A program made the position numbers and the translations under genes. The notes below the pieces were generated by a model that saw only the letters and a list, made by a program, of their open reading frames with translations, had not been told where the DNA came from and ran no database searches. A DNA stretch of 9,397 bases from SG8-40 sp050050435 (GTDB lineage Bacteria > Pseudomonadota > Gammaproteobacteria > Burkholderiales > Eutrophovitaceae), in contig JASFUE010000116.1 of assembly GCA_050050435.1 (NCBI GenBank), positions 1 through 9,397 of the forward strand, in the 5' to 3' direction. Position 1 is the first letter of the stretch. Each line of letters opens with the position of its first letter. This document shows, one piece after another, positions 1-6,157 of this stretch.

Positions 1-207
1 GAGGGGGAAGTCGAAACGCTTTCCGACGGCAAGATCCACAAGATCTCACCGGGTGTAATCTACGCACTGGACCAGCATGACAAGCACTATCTGCGCGCCA
101 AAACGAAGATGCGCATGATTTGTGTGTTCAACCCACCGCTGACCGGGCGCGAAGTGCACGATGAAGAAGGTGTATATCCGCTGCTCGATGAGCCGGCAGC
201 CGCATAG
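1..207 (+). CDS. ectC: L-ectoine synthase, C-terminal part (5' end outside window)
   Basis: Sixty-eight codons are open from base 1 to the TAG at 205-207. EctC closes the ring of N-gamma-acetyl-diaminobutyrate to make ectoine in the cytoplasm, the last step after EctB and EctA. The fragment has the family's cupin core GVIYALDQHDKHYLRA followed by the closing CVFNPPLTGREVHDEEGVYP, both strongly diagnostic. Tyr21 and His29 of the fragment have the spacing of the iron ligands Tyr85 and His93 known from Paenibacillus lautus EctC; the third ligand (Glu57 there) would lie left of the window. The C-terminus is complete, ending in a short Ala-rich tail. ectA, ectB and the osmotically controlled ect promoter are presumably upstream. 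The next gene, ectD, follows after 58 nt on the same strand. Confidence 0.97.
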   Translation, partial: EGEVETLSDGKIHKISPGVIYALDQHDKHYLRAKTKMRMICVFNPPLTGREVHDEEGVYPLLDEPAAA

Positions 208-214
208 GCTGTCT

Positions 215-243
215 TTGATCAACCGATTAACACTAAATACAAC
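215..243 (+). promoter_or_regulatory. Candidate internal sigma70-type promoter before ectD
   Basis: The AT-rich 58-nt gap between ectC and ectD contains TTGATC (215-220) and TACAAC (238-243) separated by 17 nt, each matching four of six consensus bases. Initiation would fall near 250, just upstream of the purine-rich GAGAAGG at 251-257 that serves as the ectD ribosome binding site. It could give ectD expression beyond read-through from ectABC. The match is modest and may be chance in AT-rich DNA. Confidence 0.25.
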
Positions 244-265
244 GCAGTTTGAGAAGGTAAGCTAA

Positions 266-1213
266 ATGGCACCAATTACAGATGCATACGAGTCGCGCGT
301 CACCAAGGACGCGGCAATCATTACGCGGCGAGACCCTGTCGTCTATTCAGACCTGACGGGAGACACCGGTTCGGGCGCCACTCGCGAGCAACTGGAGAAT
401 TTCAAGAGCGACGGTTTCATGTTGCTCGAAGGCGTTCTCTCCGGGCGCGAAACCAAAGCGCTTCTCGCAGAAGTCGAGAAGATGGTCCGCGACCCGCAAA
501 TTAGTTCGCGCGCAGAGGCGGTGCGCGAGCCTGGTGGTGACGTCGTCCGCTCGGTATTCCGGGTTCACAAGATCAATCAGGTCCTGTCGCGGCTGGCGCG
601 TGATCGCCGGCTGGTAAACATCGCCAGGCAAATCGTTGGCTCGGACGTTTATATCCACCAATCGCGTGCCAATCTGAAACCGGGCCTGTTCGGAAAAGAA
701 TTCTACTGGCATTCCGACTTTGAAACCTGGCACGTCGAAGACGGCATGCCCAACATGCGGGCGGTCAGTTGCTCGATTCTGCTCACCGACAACTATGAGC
801 ACAATGGACCATTGATGATCATGCCGGGCTCGCATCAGTACTTCATCAGCTGCATCGGTGAAACACCGCCCGATCATTACAAGGAGTCCTTGCGCAAACA
901 GGAATATGGCGTGCCTGATCCGGACAGCCTCCGGTTTCTGGCAGATCAGGGCGGCATCAAGTCGATGGTCGCGCCGGCCGGTTCGGTGGTGTTCTTTGAC
1001 TGCAATGCAATGCATGGTTCGAGCAGCAATATCTCGCCGTATCCCCGTAGCAATGTGTTTTTTGTCTACAACAGTGTCGAGAACACATTGAATCGTCCCA
1101 AATACGGGCTGGATCCACGGCCGGAACACATTGCTACTCGCGACGACTTTACGGCCATCACACCGGTCGAACCGGAATACCTGCGCGACGTAAGCAAAAG
1201 CACGGGCAGTTGA
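266..1213 (+). CDS. ectD: Ectoine 5-hydroxylase (Fe(II)/2-oxoglutarate dioxygenase)
   Basis: This 315-residue protein matches the usual EctD length (about 300). EctD converts ectoine to 5-hydroxyectoine in the cytoplasm using O2, Fe(II) and 2-oxoglutarate. The EctD signature is intact: FYWHSDFETWHVEDGMP at residues 146-162. The iron triad is His149, Asp151 and His250, corresponding to His146/Asp148/His248 of the Virgibacillus salexigens enzyme. Arg261 lies where 2-oxoglutarate is anchored, and HQSRANLKPG (131-140) is the conserved strand that lines the active site. The ATG at 266 has GAGAAGG at 251-257 as its ribosome binding site, 8 nt away. The N-terminus before residue 40 is slightly longer than in some homologues. 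It follows ectC by 58 nt and precedes ehuB by 62 nt, so hydroxyectoine is probably made together with ectoine. Confidence 0.97.
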   Translation: MAPITDAYESRVTKDAAIITRRDPVVYSDLTGDTGSGATREQLENFKSDGFMLLEGVLSGRETKALLAEVEKMVRDPQISSRAEAVREPGGDVVRSVFRVHKINQVLSRLARDRRLVNIARQIVGSDVYIHQSRANLKPGLFGKEFYWHSDFETWHVEDGMPNMRAVSCSILLTDNYEHNGPLMIMPGSHQYFISCIGETPPDHYKESLRKQEYGVPDPDSLRFLADQGGIKSMVAPAGSVVFFDCNAMHGSSSNISPYPRSNVFFVYNSVENTLNRPKYGLDPRPEHIATRDDFTAITPVEPEYLRDVSKSTGS

Positions 1214-1275
1214 GCCGGTGGCGGCAACAATGAAACACGTGCCCGGATGAAAACAGATAACCAGGGAGGCTGACC

Positions 1276-2163
1276 ATGCTGCCGAAACTGCTACGTAGCG
1301 CAATTATCGCTGTCGCCGTAATGCTGGCGGCGTGCTCGCAGGAATCAGGCGACAGCGATTCAACATCCAAAGACAGCGTCACGCTCGATGACGCAAGAAA
1401 GGCCGGCGTCATCAAGGTAGGTTTTGCCAATGAGGCCCCTTATGCCTACCTCGACAGTTCGACCAATGAGCTGACCGGTGAAGCACCCGCTATCGCACGT
1501 GTCATTCTGAAGCGTCTCGGCGTGGATGAAGTCGAAGGTGTCTTGACCGAATTTGGCTCGCTCATTCCGGGCTTGCAAGCCAAGCGCTTCGATATCATCG
1601 CGGCCGGCATGTACATCCTTCCCGAGCGTTGCAAGCAGGTGACGTTTTCAAATCCGACCTATGGCATTGGCGAAGCATTCCTGGTCATGTCAGGCAATCC
1701 GAAAAACCTGCATAGTTACGAAGGGCTGGCTGGTAACGCGGATGCCACGCTCGGCGTGGTGGCAGGCACCGTGGAGCGGGGCTACGCACGCAAGACCAAT
1801 ATCCCCGACGAGCGGGTTCAGGTATTTCCCGACGGGCCCAGCGCAGTCGCCGGCGTCGCGGCAGGACGCATCGATGCCTATGCCGGTACCAGCCTGACGA
1901 TTCAGGACATCGTCTCCAAGACCACGGATGGCACACTCGAACGGGCGAAGCCGTTCACTGACCCGGTCATCGACGGAAAATCGGTTCGTGGCTATGGTGC
2001 GTTTGCCTTCCGCAAGGCCGATCAGAGCCTGGTCGATGCATTCAACCGTGAACTGGCCAATTTCATTGGTTCTGCCGAGCATCGTGAGCTGGTCAAGCCC
2101 TTCGGATTTACCGAACAGGAGCTACCCGGTGACGTGACCGCCGCGCAACTTTGCGCTGGTTGA
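1276..2163 (+). CDS. ehuB: Ectoine/hydroxyectoine ABC transporter substrate-binding lipoprotein
   Basis: This 295-residue protein is a family 3 (amino-acid type) solute-binding protein of the EhuB branch. It should capture ectoine and hydroxyectoine outside the inner membrane and hand them to EhuC/EhuD. Residues 1-20 are a lipoprotein signal: Lys4 and Arg7, a hydrophobic core, then lipobox LAAC with Cys20. A Ser/Asp-rich linker (about 21-35) follows before the binding domain (about 37-285). As I recall the Sinorhizobium meliloti EhuB structure, ectoine sits in a cage of Phe24, Tyr60 and Phe80 with Glu21 and Arg85; the counterparts here appear to be Tyr56, Phe93, Tyr113, Glu53 and Arg118, so the pocket is preserved with Tyr for Phe at two places. 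The ATG has a strong AGGGAGG at 1263-1269, 6 nt upstream. The lipid anchor is unusual if the host is Gram-negative. A related amino-acid binding protein is the main alternative, but the neighbouring ectD favours EhuB. Confidence 0.92.
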   Translation: MLPKLLRSAIIAVAVMLAACSQESGDSDSTSKDSVTLDDARKAGVIKVGFANEAPYAYLDSSTNELTGEAPAIARVILKRLGVDEVEGVLTEFGSLIPGLQAKRFDIIAAGMYILPERCKQVTFSNPTYGIGEAFLVMSGNPKNLHSYEGLAGNADATLGVVAGTVERGYARKTNIPDERVQVFPDGPSAVAGVAAGRIDAYAGTSLTIQDIVSKTTDGTLERAKPFTDPVIDGKSVRGYGAFAFRKADQSLVDAFNRELANFIGSAEHRELVKPFGFTEQELPGDVTAAQLCAG

Positions 2164-2172
2164 TTGCTTCTA

Positions 2173-2183
2173 TTGCACTGCAA
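2173..2183. repeat. Short palindrome in the ehuB-ehuC gap
   Basis: TTGCA-C-TGCAA is a perfect 5+1+5 palindrome inside the 45-nt gap between ehuB and ehuC. The one-base centre cannot form an RNA hairpin loop as it stands, so if it is functional it would be a protein-binding site. It may equally be chance. No transcription terminator is seen in this gap, so ehuB and ehuC are probably co-transcribed. Confidence 0.15.
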
Positions 2184-2208
2184 GCCCGAATCTACAACGG
2201 CGTGAGAC

Positions 2209-2859
2209 GTGACTGAACTCGTCCCGCCGTTGCTGGCCGGCCTCAGCGTAACGCTGCAGCTCACATTGGGCGGATCGCTACTCGGTATCGTTGCTGCGCT
2301 GATAGCCGGTCTGTCGAGACTGTCCCGAATTATTCCGGTACGCTGGTTGGCAGCATCCTATATCGAAGTCTTTCGCGGCACTTCGGCACTGGTGCAGCTA
2401 TTCTGGTTCTATTTCGTGCTGCCACTGTTCGGGCTGTCGCTCAATGCAACTGTGGTCGCAATTCTGGTGCTCGGTCTCAACGCCGGCGCCTATGGTGCCG
2501 AAGTAGTCCGCGGCGCCATCCTCGCCGTTCCCAAAGGCCAGTCGGAAGCCGCCATTTCGTTGAATCTGTCGCGCTGGAGCACCATGCGGCGGATCATTCT
2601 GCCGCAGGCCGTGCCAGCCATGTTGCCGCCGGCCGGAAACCTGTTGATCGAACTTCTGAAAAATACTGCGCTGGTTTCCCTCATAACCATTACCGATCTG
2701 ACATTCAGTGCGCAGATATTGCGCGCCGAAACGCTGCAGACGACTGAAATCTTCTCCCTGGTATTGCTCATGTATTTTGCGGCGGCAATGGTCATTGCAC
2801 TGCTGATGCGCCTGCTCGAACGGTGGTTGTCGCGAGTGCAGGGGAGAATGGCGACATGA
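2209..2859 (+). CDS. ehuC: Ectoine/hydroxyectoine ABC transporter permease EhuC
   Basis: This 216-residue polar-amino-acid-type (HisM family) permease forms the inner-membrane channel with EhuD. Hydrophobic segments lie at about 10-36, 58-76, 80-100, 145-165 and 182-203, in keeping with the five-helix layout of the family. The EAA loop that docks on the ATPase spans about 113-134, beginning EAAISLNL and ending IILPQA; the usual Gly of the motif is Asn119. FRGTSALVQLFWFYFVLP (55-72) is typical of family members. The start is GTG at 2209: an in-frame TGA at 2203-2205 excludes anything further upstream, although the ribosome binding site is weak. ehuC follows ehuB after 45 nt and its TGA overlaps the ATG of ehuD, which suggests translational coupling. 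The general permease call is certain; the substrate is inferred from EctD and EhuB. Confidence 0.9.
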   Translation: MTELVPPLLAGLSVTLQLTLGGSLLGIVAALIAGLSRLSRIIPVRWLAASYIEVFRGTSALVQLFWFYFVLPLFGLSLNATVVAILVLGLNAGAYGAEVVRGAILAVPKGQSEAAISLNLSRWSTMRRIILPQAVPAMLPPAGNLLIELLKNTALVSLITITDLTFSAQILRAETLQTTEIFSLVLLMYFAAAMVIALLMRLLERWLSRVQGRMAT

Positions 2860-3518
2860 TCTGGGACTGGCAATACGCGCTCGGTTCGCTGCCGGTGCTG
2901 GCAAGCGGCTTGAAGATCACGGTGCAGGCCACCTTGCTCGGAATGGCGTTCGCACTGGTGGTCGGGCTTGTTCTGGCCCTGGCTCGCCGCACGCATTTCG
3001 TGCTGCTCTCGTGGCCGGCGGCATTTATTGTTGAATTCATCCGCAGCACGCCATTGCTTGTGCAAATTTACTTCCTGTTCTACGTGCTGCCCACCGTCGG
3101 CGTAACCATGAGCCCGCTCGCCACCGGAATACTCGCGCTCGGGCTGCACTATGCCGCGTATTGCTCGGAAGTCTATCGCGCCGGGATTGAAAGCATTCCC
3201 CGCGGCCAATGGGAAGCGGCAACGGCACTGAATCTGAACCGGTTCACCACCACCTTCAAGGTCATCCTGCCGCAAGCGATTCCACCGGTGGTGCCTGCCT
3301 TGGGAAACTATCTCGTAGCCATGTTCAAGGACACGCCGTTGTTATCCGCGATCACCGTGCTGGAAATGCTGCAACAGGCAAAAATCCTCGGCTCCGAAAC
3401 ATTCCGCTATATCGAGCCATTGACCCTGGTCGGTGTCGCCTTCCTGGTCATGAGCCTGGTGGCGGCGGCCGGAATTCGTGTTCTGGAAAGAAGACTCAAA
3501 CCCTATGCCGCCACCTGA
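2856..3518 (+). CDS. ehuD: Ectoine/hydroxyectoine ABC transporter permease EhuD
   Basis: This 220-residue permease is homologous to EhuC and is its partner in the inner-membrane heterodimer. Hydrophobic segments fall at about 20-44, 50-80, 86-104, 150-170 and 188-207. The EAA loop begins at residue 120 (EAATALNL) and ends near VILPQAIPP (136-144); as in EhuC, the motif's Gly is replaced by Asn (126). The start chosen is ATG 2856, whose ATGA overlaps the ehuC stop by 4 nt and which has GGGGAG at 2841-2846, 9 nt upstream. An in-frame GTG at 2823 would add 11 polar residues that do not look like permease sequence. The 3' end overlaps the start of ehuA by 14 nt. The function is inferred from the cluster; the family assignment is directly visible. 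Confidence 0.91.
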   Translation: MIWDWQYALGSLPVLASGLKITVQATLLGMAFALVVGLVLALARRTHFVLLSWPAAFIVEFIRSTPLLVQIYFLFYVLPTVGVTMSPLATGILALGLHYAAYCSEVYRAGIESIPRGQWEAATALNLNRFTTTFKVILPQAIPPVVPALGNYLVAMFKDTPLLSAITVLEMLQQAKILGSETFRYIEPLTLVGVAFLVMSLVAAAGIRVLERRLKPYAAT

Positions 3519-4308
3519 ACCTGCGATTTCGACCGAGGCGACTCCTGCCGTTCGCATACGCGGATTACGCAAGCAATATGGCGATCTGCAGGTATTGCGC
3601 GGCATCGACCTCGAGGTGCCGCAGGCGCAAACCGTGAGCATCATCGGACCCAGCGGTTCCGGCAAATCGACGCTGCTGCGACTGTTGATGACACTGGACC
3701 GGCCCACGGACGGGCGCATCGAAATCGAAGGTGAATCGCTTTGGACTGTCGATCAGGGAGACAGGGAAGTGTCCGCGGGGGAAGAGCACGTGCGCAGAGT
3801 GCGTTCAAAAGTCGGCATGGTGTTCCAGCACTTCAACCTGTTCCCGCATATGAGCGCCCAAGCCAACGTCGCGCTCGCACCGATCAATGTCAAGGGACTG
3901 TCCCGTAGCGAGGCCGGCGAGCGTGCCCGTCATTATCTCGACCTGGTCGGACTTGGCGACAAACACGATGCATTTCCTGCGCATTTGTCGGGCGGCCAGA
4001 AGCAGCGCGTGGCAATTGCCCGCGCGCTTGCCATGCAACCGCGCATCATGCTGTTTGACGAGATTACCTCGGCGCTGGACCCGGAACTGGTGGGTGGCAT
4101 TCTCGCCATTCTTCGCGACCTCGCACAACAACGCACCATGACCATGCTGATCGTGACGCATGAAATGAAGTTCGCCGAACGATCCTCCGACCGCGTACTG
4201 TTCTTTGATCAGGGCCGTATTCTGGAAGACGGCCCCCCGGAACAGGTGCTTCAGAATCCGCAACAGACACGCACACGCGAATTCCTGAAATCGGTCCTGG
4301 AAGAATAG
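3505..4308 (+). CDS. ehuA: Ectoine/hydroxyectoine ABC transporter ATP-binding protein EhuA
   Basis: This 267-residue ATPase powers the EhuBCD importer from the cytoplasmic face. All nucleotide-binding motifs are intact: Walker A GPSGSGKST (48-56), Q-loop Gln108 in VFQHFNLFPHM, signature LSGGQKQR (161-168), Walker B IMLFDE (181-186) with catalytic Glu186, and switch His219 in VTHEM. About 20 extra charged residues between the second strand and the Q-loop (near 82-102) make the N-terminal half longer than in HisP-like ATPases, which I believe is common in EhuA proteins. The ATG at 3505 starts 14 nt inside the end of ehuD, with a purine-rich GGAAAGAAGA at 3485-3494. A GTG at 3478 would add nine residues and is less likely. 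It is the last gene of the cluster and faces the minus-strand CoA-transferase gene, leaving 45 nt between them. Confidence 0.93.
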   Translation: MPPPEPAISTEATPAVRIRGLRKQYGDLQVLRGIDLEVPQAQTVSIIGPSGSGKSTLLRLLMTLDRPTDGRIEIEGESLWTVDQGDREVSAGEEHVRRVRSKVGMVFQHFNLFPHMSAQANVALAPINVKGLSRSEAGERARHYLDLVGLGDKHDAFPAHLSGGQKQRVAIARALAMQPRIMLFDEITSALDPELVGGILAILRDLAQQRTMTMLIVTHEMKFAERSSDRVLFFDQGRILEDGPPEQVLQNPQQTRTREFLKSVLEE

Positions 4309-4314
4309 CCACAG

Positions 4315-4342
4315 GTAGCGCAGAACCGTCTCGCGCCGCTAC
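4315..4342. terminator. Candidate hairpin between convergent ehuA and CoA-transferase genes
   Basis: GTAGCG (4315-4320) and CGCTAC (4337-4342) are perfect 6-nt inverted repeats with a 16-nt loop in the 45-nt gap between two convergent genes. The position suits a bidirectional terminator. There is no T-tract on either side and the loop is long, so an intrinsic terminator is not proven. Confidence 0.25.
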
Positions 4343-4353
4343 ACATTCACCGC

Positions 4354-5553
4354 TTATCCCGAAGCCGTACCCAGACCGATGACATCGTCGCTGGCCAGTT
4401 GTTCGATGTCGGTTTCGCTATAACCGAGTTCGCGCATGATCTCGCCAGTCTGCGCACCGAGTGGCTGGGGCGGCAAGCGTACCGGCGGCACTTCACCGTC
4501 ATACTGCACCGGATGCTTCACCACCGTCAGCGGCGATTCAGTGGCGCCTGCAATGGTTTCGAACGATCCGAGGTAGGCAACCTGCGGATCGATTTCCACG
4601 GCAGCGTAGTCATTGACCGGCGCGTGCCACAGCTTGTGTCCGGTGAGAATGCGCTCCCATTGTGCGGTCGTACGCTTGAGCAAGGCCTGCTTGACGATGG
4701 CGATAATCTCGGTGCGGCGCGGAAAGGTTTCGTCGTTGTCAAACTCTGCCAGTGCCGGTTCTTCCAGCGCCTTGGCAAGCGTTGGCATATCAGCAAACGA
4801 AAGCACCATTTGGCCATCGGCTGTTTCGTACGCGCCATAAGGGGCAGGGAACATCCAGCCGCCAGAGTGTTTCGGATGGCGAATCGTCTGCGGACGGGGA
4901 CCGTTCAGATAACAGGTCAGTGATTCCATTTGCAGGTCGAGCGCAGCCGAGAGCAGATTGACGTCGATGCGACAACCCTCACCGGTGCGCTCGCGTTTGA
5001 CCAGAGCGGCCAGAATACTCATCGCGAGGATCATGGCCCCGTGGTGGTCGACCGCGGACACGCCCACCGGACGCGCGCCGTCCTCGTTATCGCCGGTCAC
5101 GGCCGCAAGGCCGGAGATTGCCTGGATCAGCATGTCCTGCCCAGGCCGATCCACATAGGGGCCGCCCGATCCGTATCCGGACGCACAGGCATAGATGACC
5201 CGGGGATTGCCGGCTTTTACGTCTTCATAACCCAGCCCGAGCCGGTCCATGACGCCTGGCCGAAAATTCTCGGCCACCACATCCGCACCCAGGGTCAGCT
5301 TGCGCGCGATTTCCTGTCCACGTTCGGATTTGAGGTCGAGCGCCATGCTGCGCTTGTTGCGGTTGGCGCATAGAAACAACAGGCTTTCACCATCGACCTT
5401 GCGGTTGGCACCGCCCCATTGCCGCTGAAAGGCACCACCGATCGGTTCAACGGCGATTACATCCGCGCCAAGGTCACCGAGCGTCTGCATCGCCGCGGGA
5501 CCCATCAGGAAGTGGTTGAAGCTGACGATTCTGATTCCCTCGAGCGCGTTCAT
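4354..5553 (-). CDS. Class III (CaiB/BaiF family) CoA-transferase
   Basis: This 399-residue protein has the usual length of the family, whose members move CoA between carboxylic acids through a covalent Asp-acyl intermediate. The N-terminal Rossmann-like part shows LEGIRIVSFNHFLMGPAAMQ (4-23) and LGDLGADVIAVEP (25-37). NKRSMALDLKSERGQ (66-80) and VVAENFRPGVMDRLGLGYE (92-110) are hallmark segments. The likely catalytic aspartate is Asp140 in RPGQDMLIQAISGLAAVTG. The ATG at 5551-5553 has AAGGA (plus-strand 5560-5564) 6 nt upstream and overlaps the stop of the MaoC-like gene by 4 nt, so the two are an operon and probably act on the same metabolite. Substrate specificity cannot be read: formyl-, succinyl-, carnitine- and mesaconyl-type transferases share these motifs. 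Confidence 0.94.
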   Translation of the reverse strand: MNALEGIRIVSFNHFLMGPAAMQTLGDLGADVIAVEPIGGAFQRQWGGANRKVDGESLLFLCANRNKRSMALDLKSERGQEIARKLTLGADVVAENFRPGVMDRLGLGYEDVKAGNPRVIYACASGYGSGGPYVDRPGQDMLIQAISGLAAVTGDNEDGARPVGVSAVDHHGAMILAMSILAALVKRERTGEGCRIDVNLLSAALDLQMESLTCYLNGPRPQTIRHPKHSGGWMFPAPYGAYETADGQMVLSFADMPTLAKALEEPALAEFDNDETFPRRTEIIAIVKQALLKRTTAQWERILTGHKLWHAPVNDYAAVEIDPQVAYLGSFETIAGATESPLTVVKHPVQYDGEVPPVRLPPQPLGAQTGEIMRELGYSETDIEQLASDDVIGLGTASG

Positions 5554-5993
5554 GCCTTGTCCTTGGCAACCCAGGCAAGAATGTGCTCGGCCACGGCGAC
5601 GGTTTCGCCTCTCTGGTTGGTCACTTCAACCGAGGCTCGAGTACGATCGCGTTCGCGGTCGATCTCCTTGATGGAATAGGTCACGGTAATTGTGTCGTTG
5701 ATGAACACAGGCCCGACAAAGCGCACGCGATCATAGCCCAACGATACCGGGGTAGAGTCGATGCCCCTGCGTACACTGGTATCGATCATCATGGTCGACG
5801 CGGTCGACATGTAGCCCACCATCAGCGCGCCATGGGCGATGCGCTTGCCGTAACGGGACTTCTTCATGTACTCCTCGTTCACGTGGTTTCCGGCAAAATC
5901 GCCAGTGATCCCCGCAAACATATAGATATCGGTTTCGCCAACGGTCTTGGAAAAGCTGACCGTTTCTCCCACAGCGACGTGATAGTCTTCCAT
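5550..5993 (-). CDS. MaoC-like (hot-dog fold) acyl-CoA hydratase/dehydratase
   Basis: This is a 147-residue single-domain hot-dog protein. Members hydrate or dehydrate (R)-3-hydroxyacyl-CoA type substrates. The hydratase-2 motif is recognisable as AGITGDFAGNHVNEEY (27-42): Asp32 and His37 keep the D-x4-H spacing of the PhaJ catalytic pair, although the usual Asn-Pro of GDxNPxH is replaced by Ala-Gly-Asn. GKRIAHGALMVGYMST supplies the following helix region typical of the fold. I chose ATG 5993 because GGTGGAG (minus strand) lies 7 nt upstream and the sequence before it (up to an in-frame start near 6080) does not resemble the family. It is first in a two-gene minus-strand operon with the CoA-transferase and faces the crotonase gene across a 164-nt gap. 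Confidence 0.92.
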   Translation of the reverse strand: MEDYHVAVGETVSFSKTVGETDIYMFAGITGDFAGNHVNEEYMKKSRYGKRIAHGALMVGYMSTASTMMIDTSVRRGIDSTPVSLGYDRVRFVGPVFINDTITVTYSIKEIDRERDRTRASVEVTNQRGETVAVAEHILAWVAKDKA

Positions 5994-6157
5994 GCAGTTT
6001 CTCCACCCTGTTATTTTGATGTTCGACATGTGCCAGGCCGACAGCACGGCGGCCGGCGTGGTGGGGCCAACATACAACAAAAACGCCCGCTTCGGTGCAG
6101 GCCGCAGACCAACCCATCGTGCGGCGTCTCACCGCAGCTGAACGAGGAGAAGTAGGG
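5994..6157. promoter_or_regulatory. Divergent intergenic region between MaoC-like and crotonase genes
   Basis: This 164-nt gap must hold the promoters of both the minus-strand MaoC/CoA-transferase pair and the plus-strand crotonase gene. Small inverted repeats are present: ATGT-TCG-ACAT at 6019-6029, and TGCGG (6120-6124) with CCGCA (6132-6136) around a 7-nt centre. I found no convincing -35/-10 pair on either strand. Ribosome binding sites lie at the edges: GGTGGAG for the minus-strand gene and GAGGAGA (6144-6150) for the plus-strand gene. Confidence 0.4.

Noticed and set aside
1203..1245. CGGGCA (1203-1208) and TGCCCG (1240-1245) as a terminator between ectD and ehuB
   Set aside because: The loop is 31 nt, the left arm is still inside ectD, and no T-tract follows; it is more likely chance and the genes are probably co-transcribed.
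347..1303. A 318-codon open frame on the minus strand opposite ectD and the ehuB start
   Set aside because: It lies entirely against the strongly conserved EctD frame, has no recognisable domain, and its length is explained by codon bias in GC-rich DNA leaving the antisense frame free of stops.
2823..2855. Upstream GTG extension of ehuD
   Set aside because: The ATG at 2856 has a better ribosome binding site and the typical 4-bp overlap with ehuC; the extra 11 residues do not fit a permease N-terminus.
2490..3275. A 261-codon minus-strand frame across ehuC and ehuD
   Set aside because: Its product is rich in Arg, Gln, Gly and His with no fold-like pattern, while the plus strand has two clear permeases with coupled starts.
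6030..6035. TGGCAC on the minus strand, resembling a sigma54 -24 element upstream of the MaoC-like gene
   Set aside because: The required TTGC-type -12 element is absent at the right distance (GAAC is found), so there is no support for a sigma54 promoter.
5583..6155. A 190-codon plus-strand frame opposite the MaoC-like gene
   Set aside because: The minus strand encodes a protein with an intact hot-dog hydratase motif; the plus-strand frame has many His and Arg residues and no family features.
6095..6157. N-terminal extension of the crotonase
   Set aside because: ATG 6158 has a GAGGAGA site at good spacing and begins right at the family's first strand; the added 21 residues are unrelated to crotonases.
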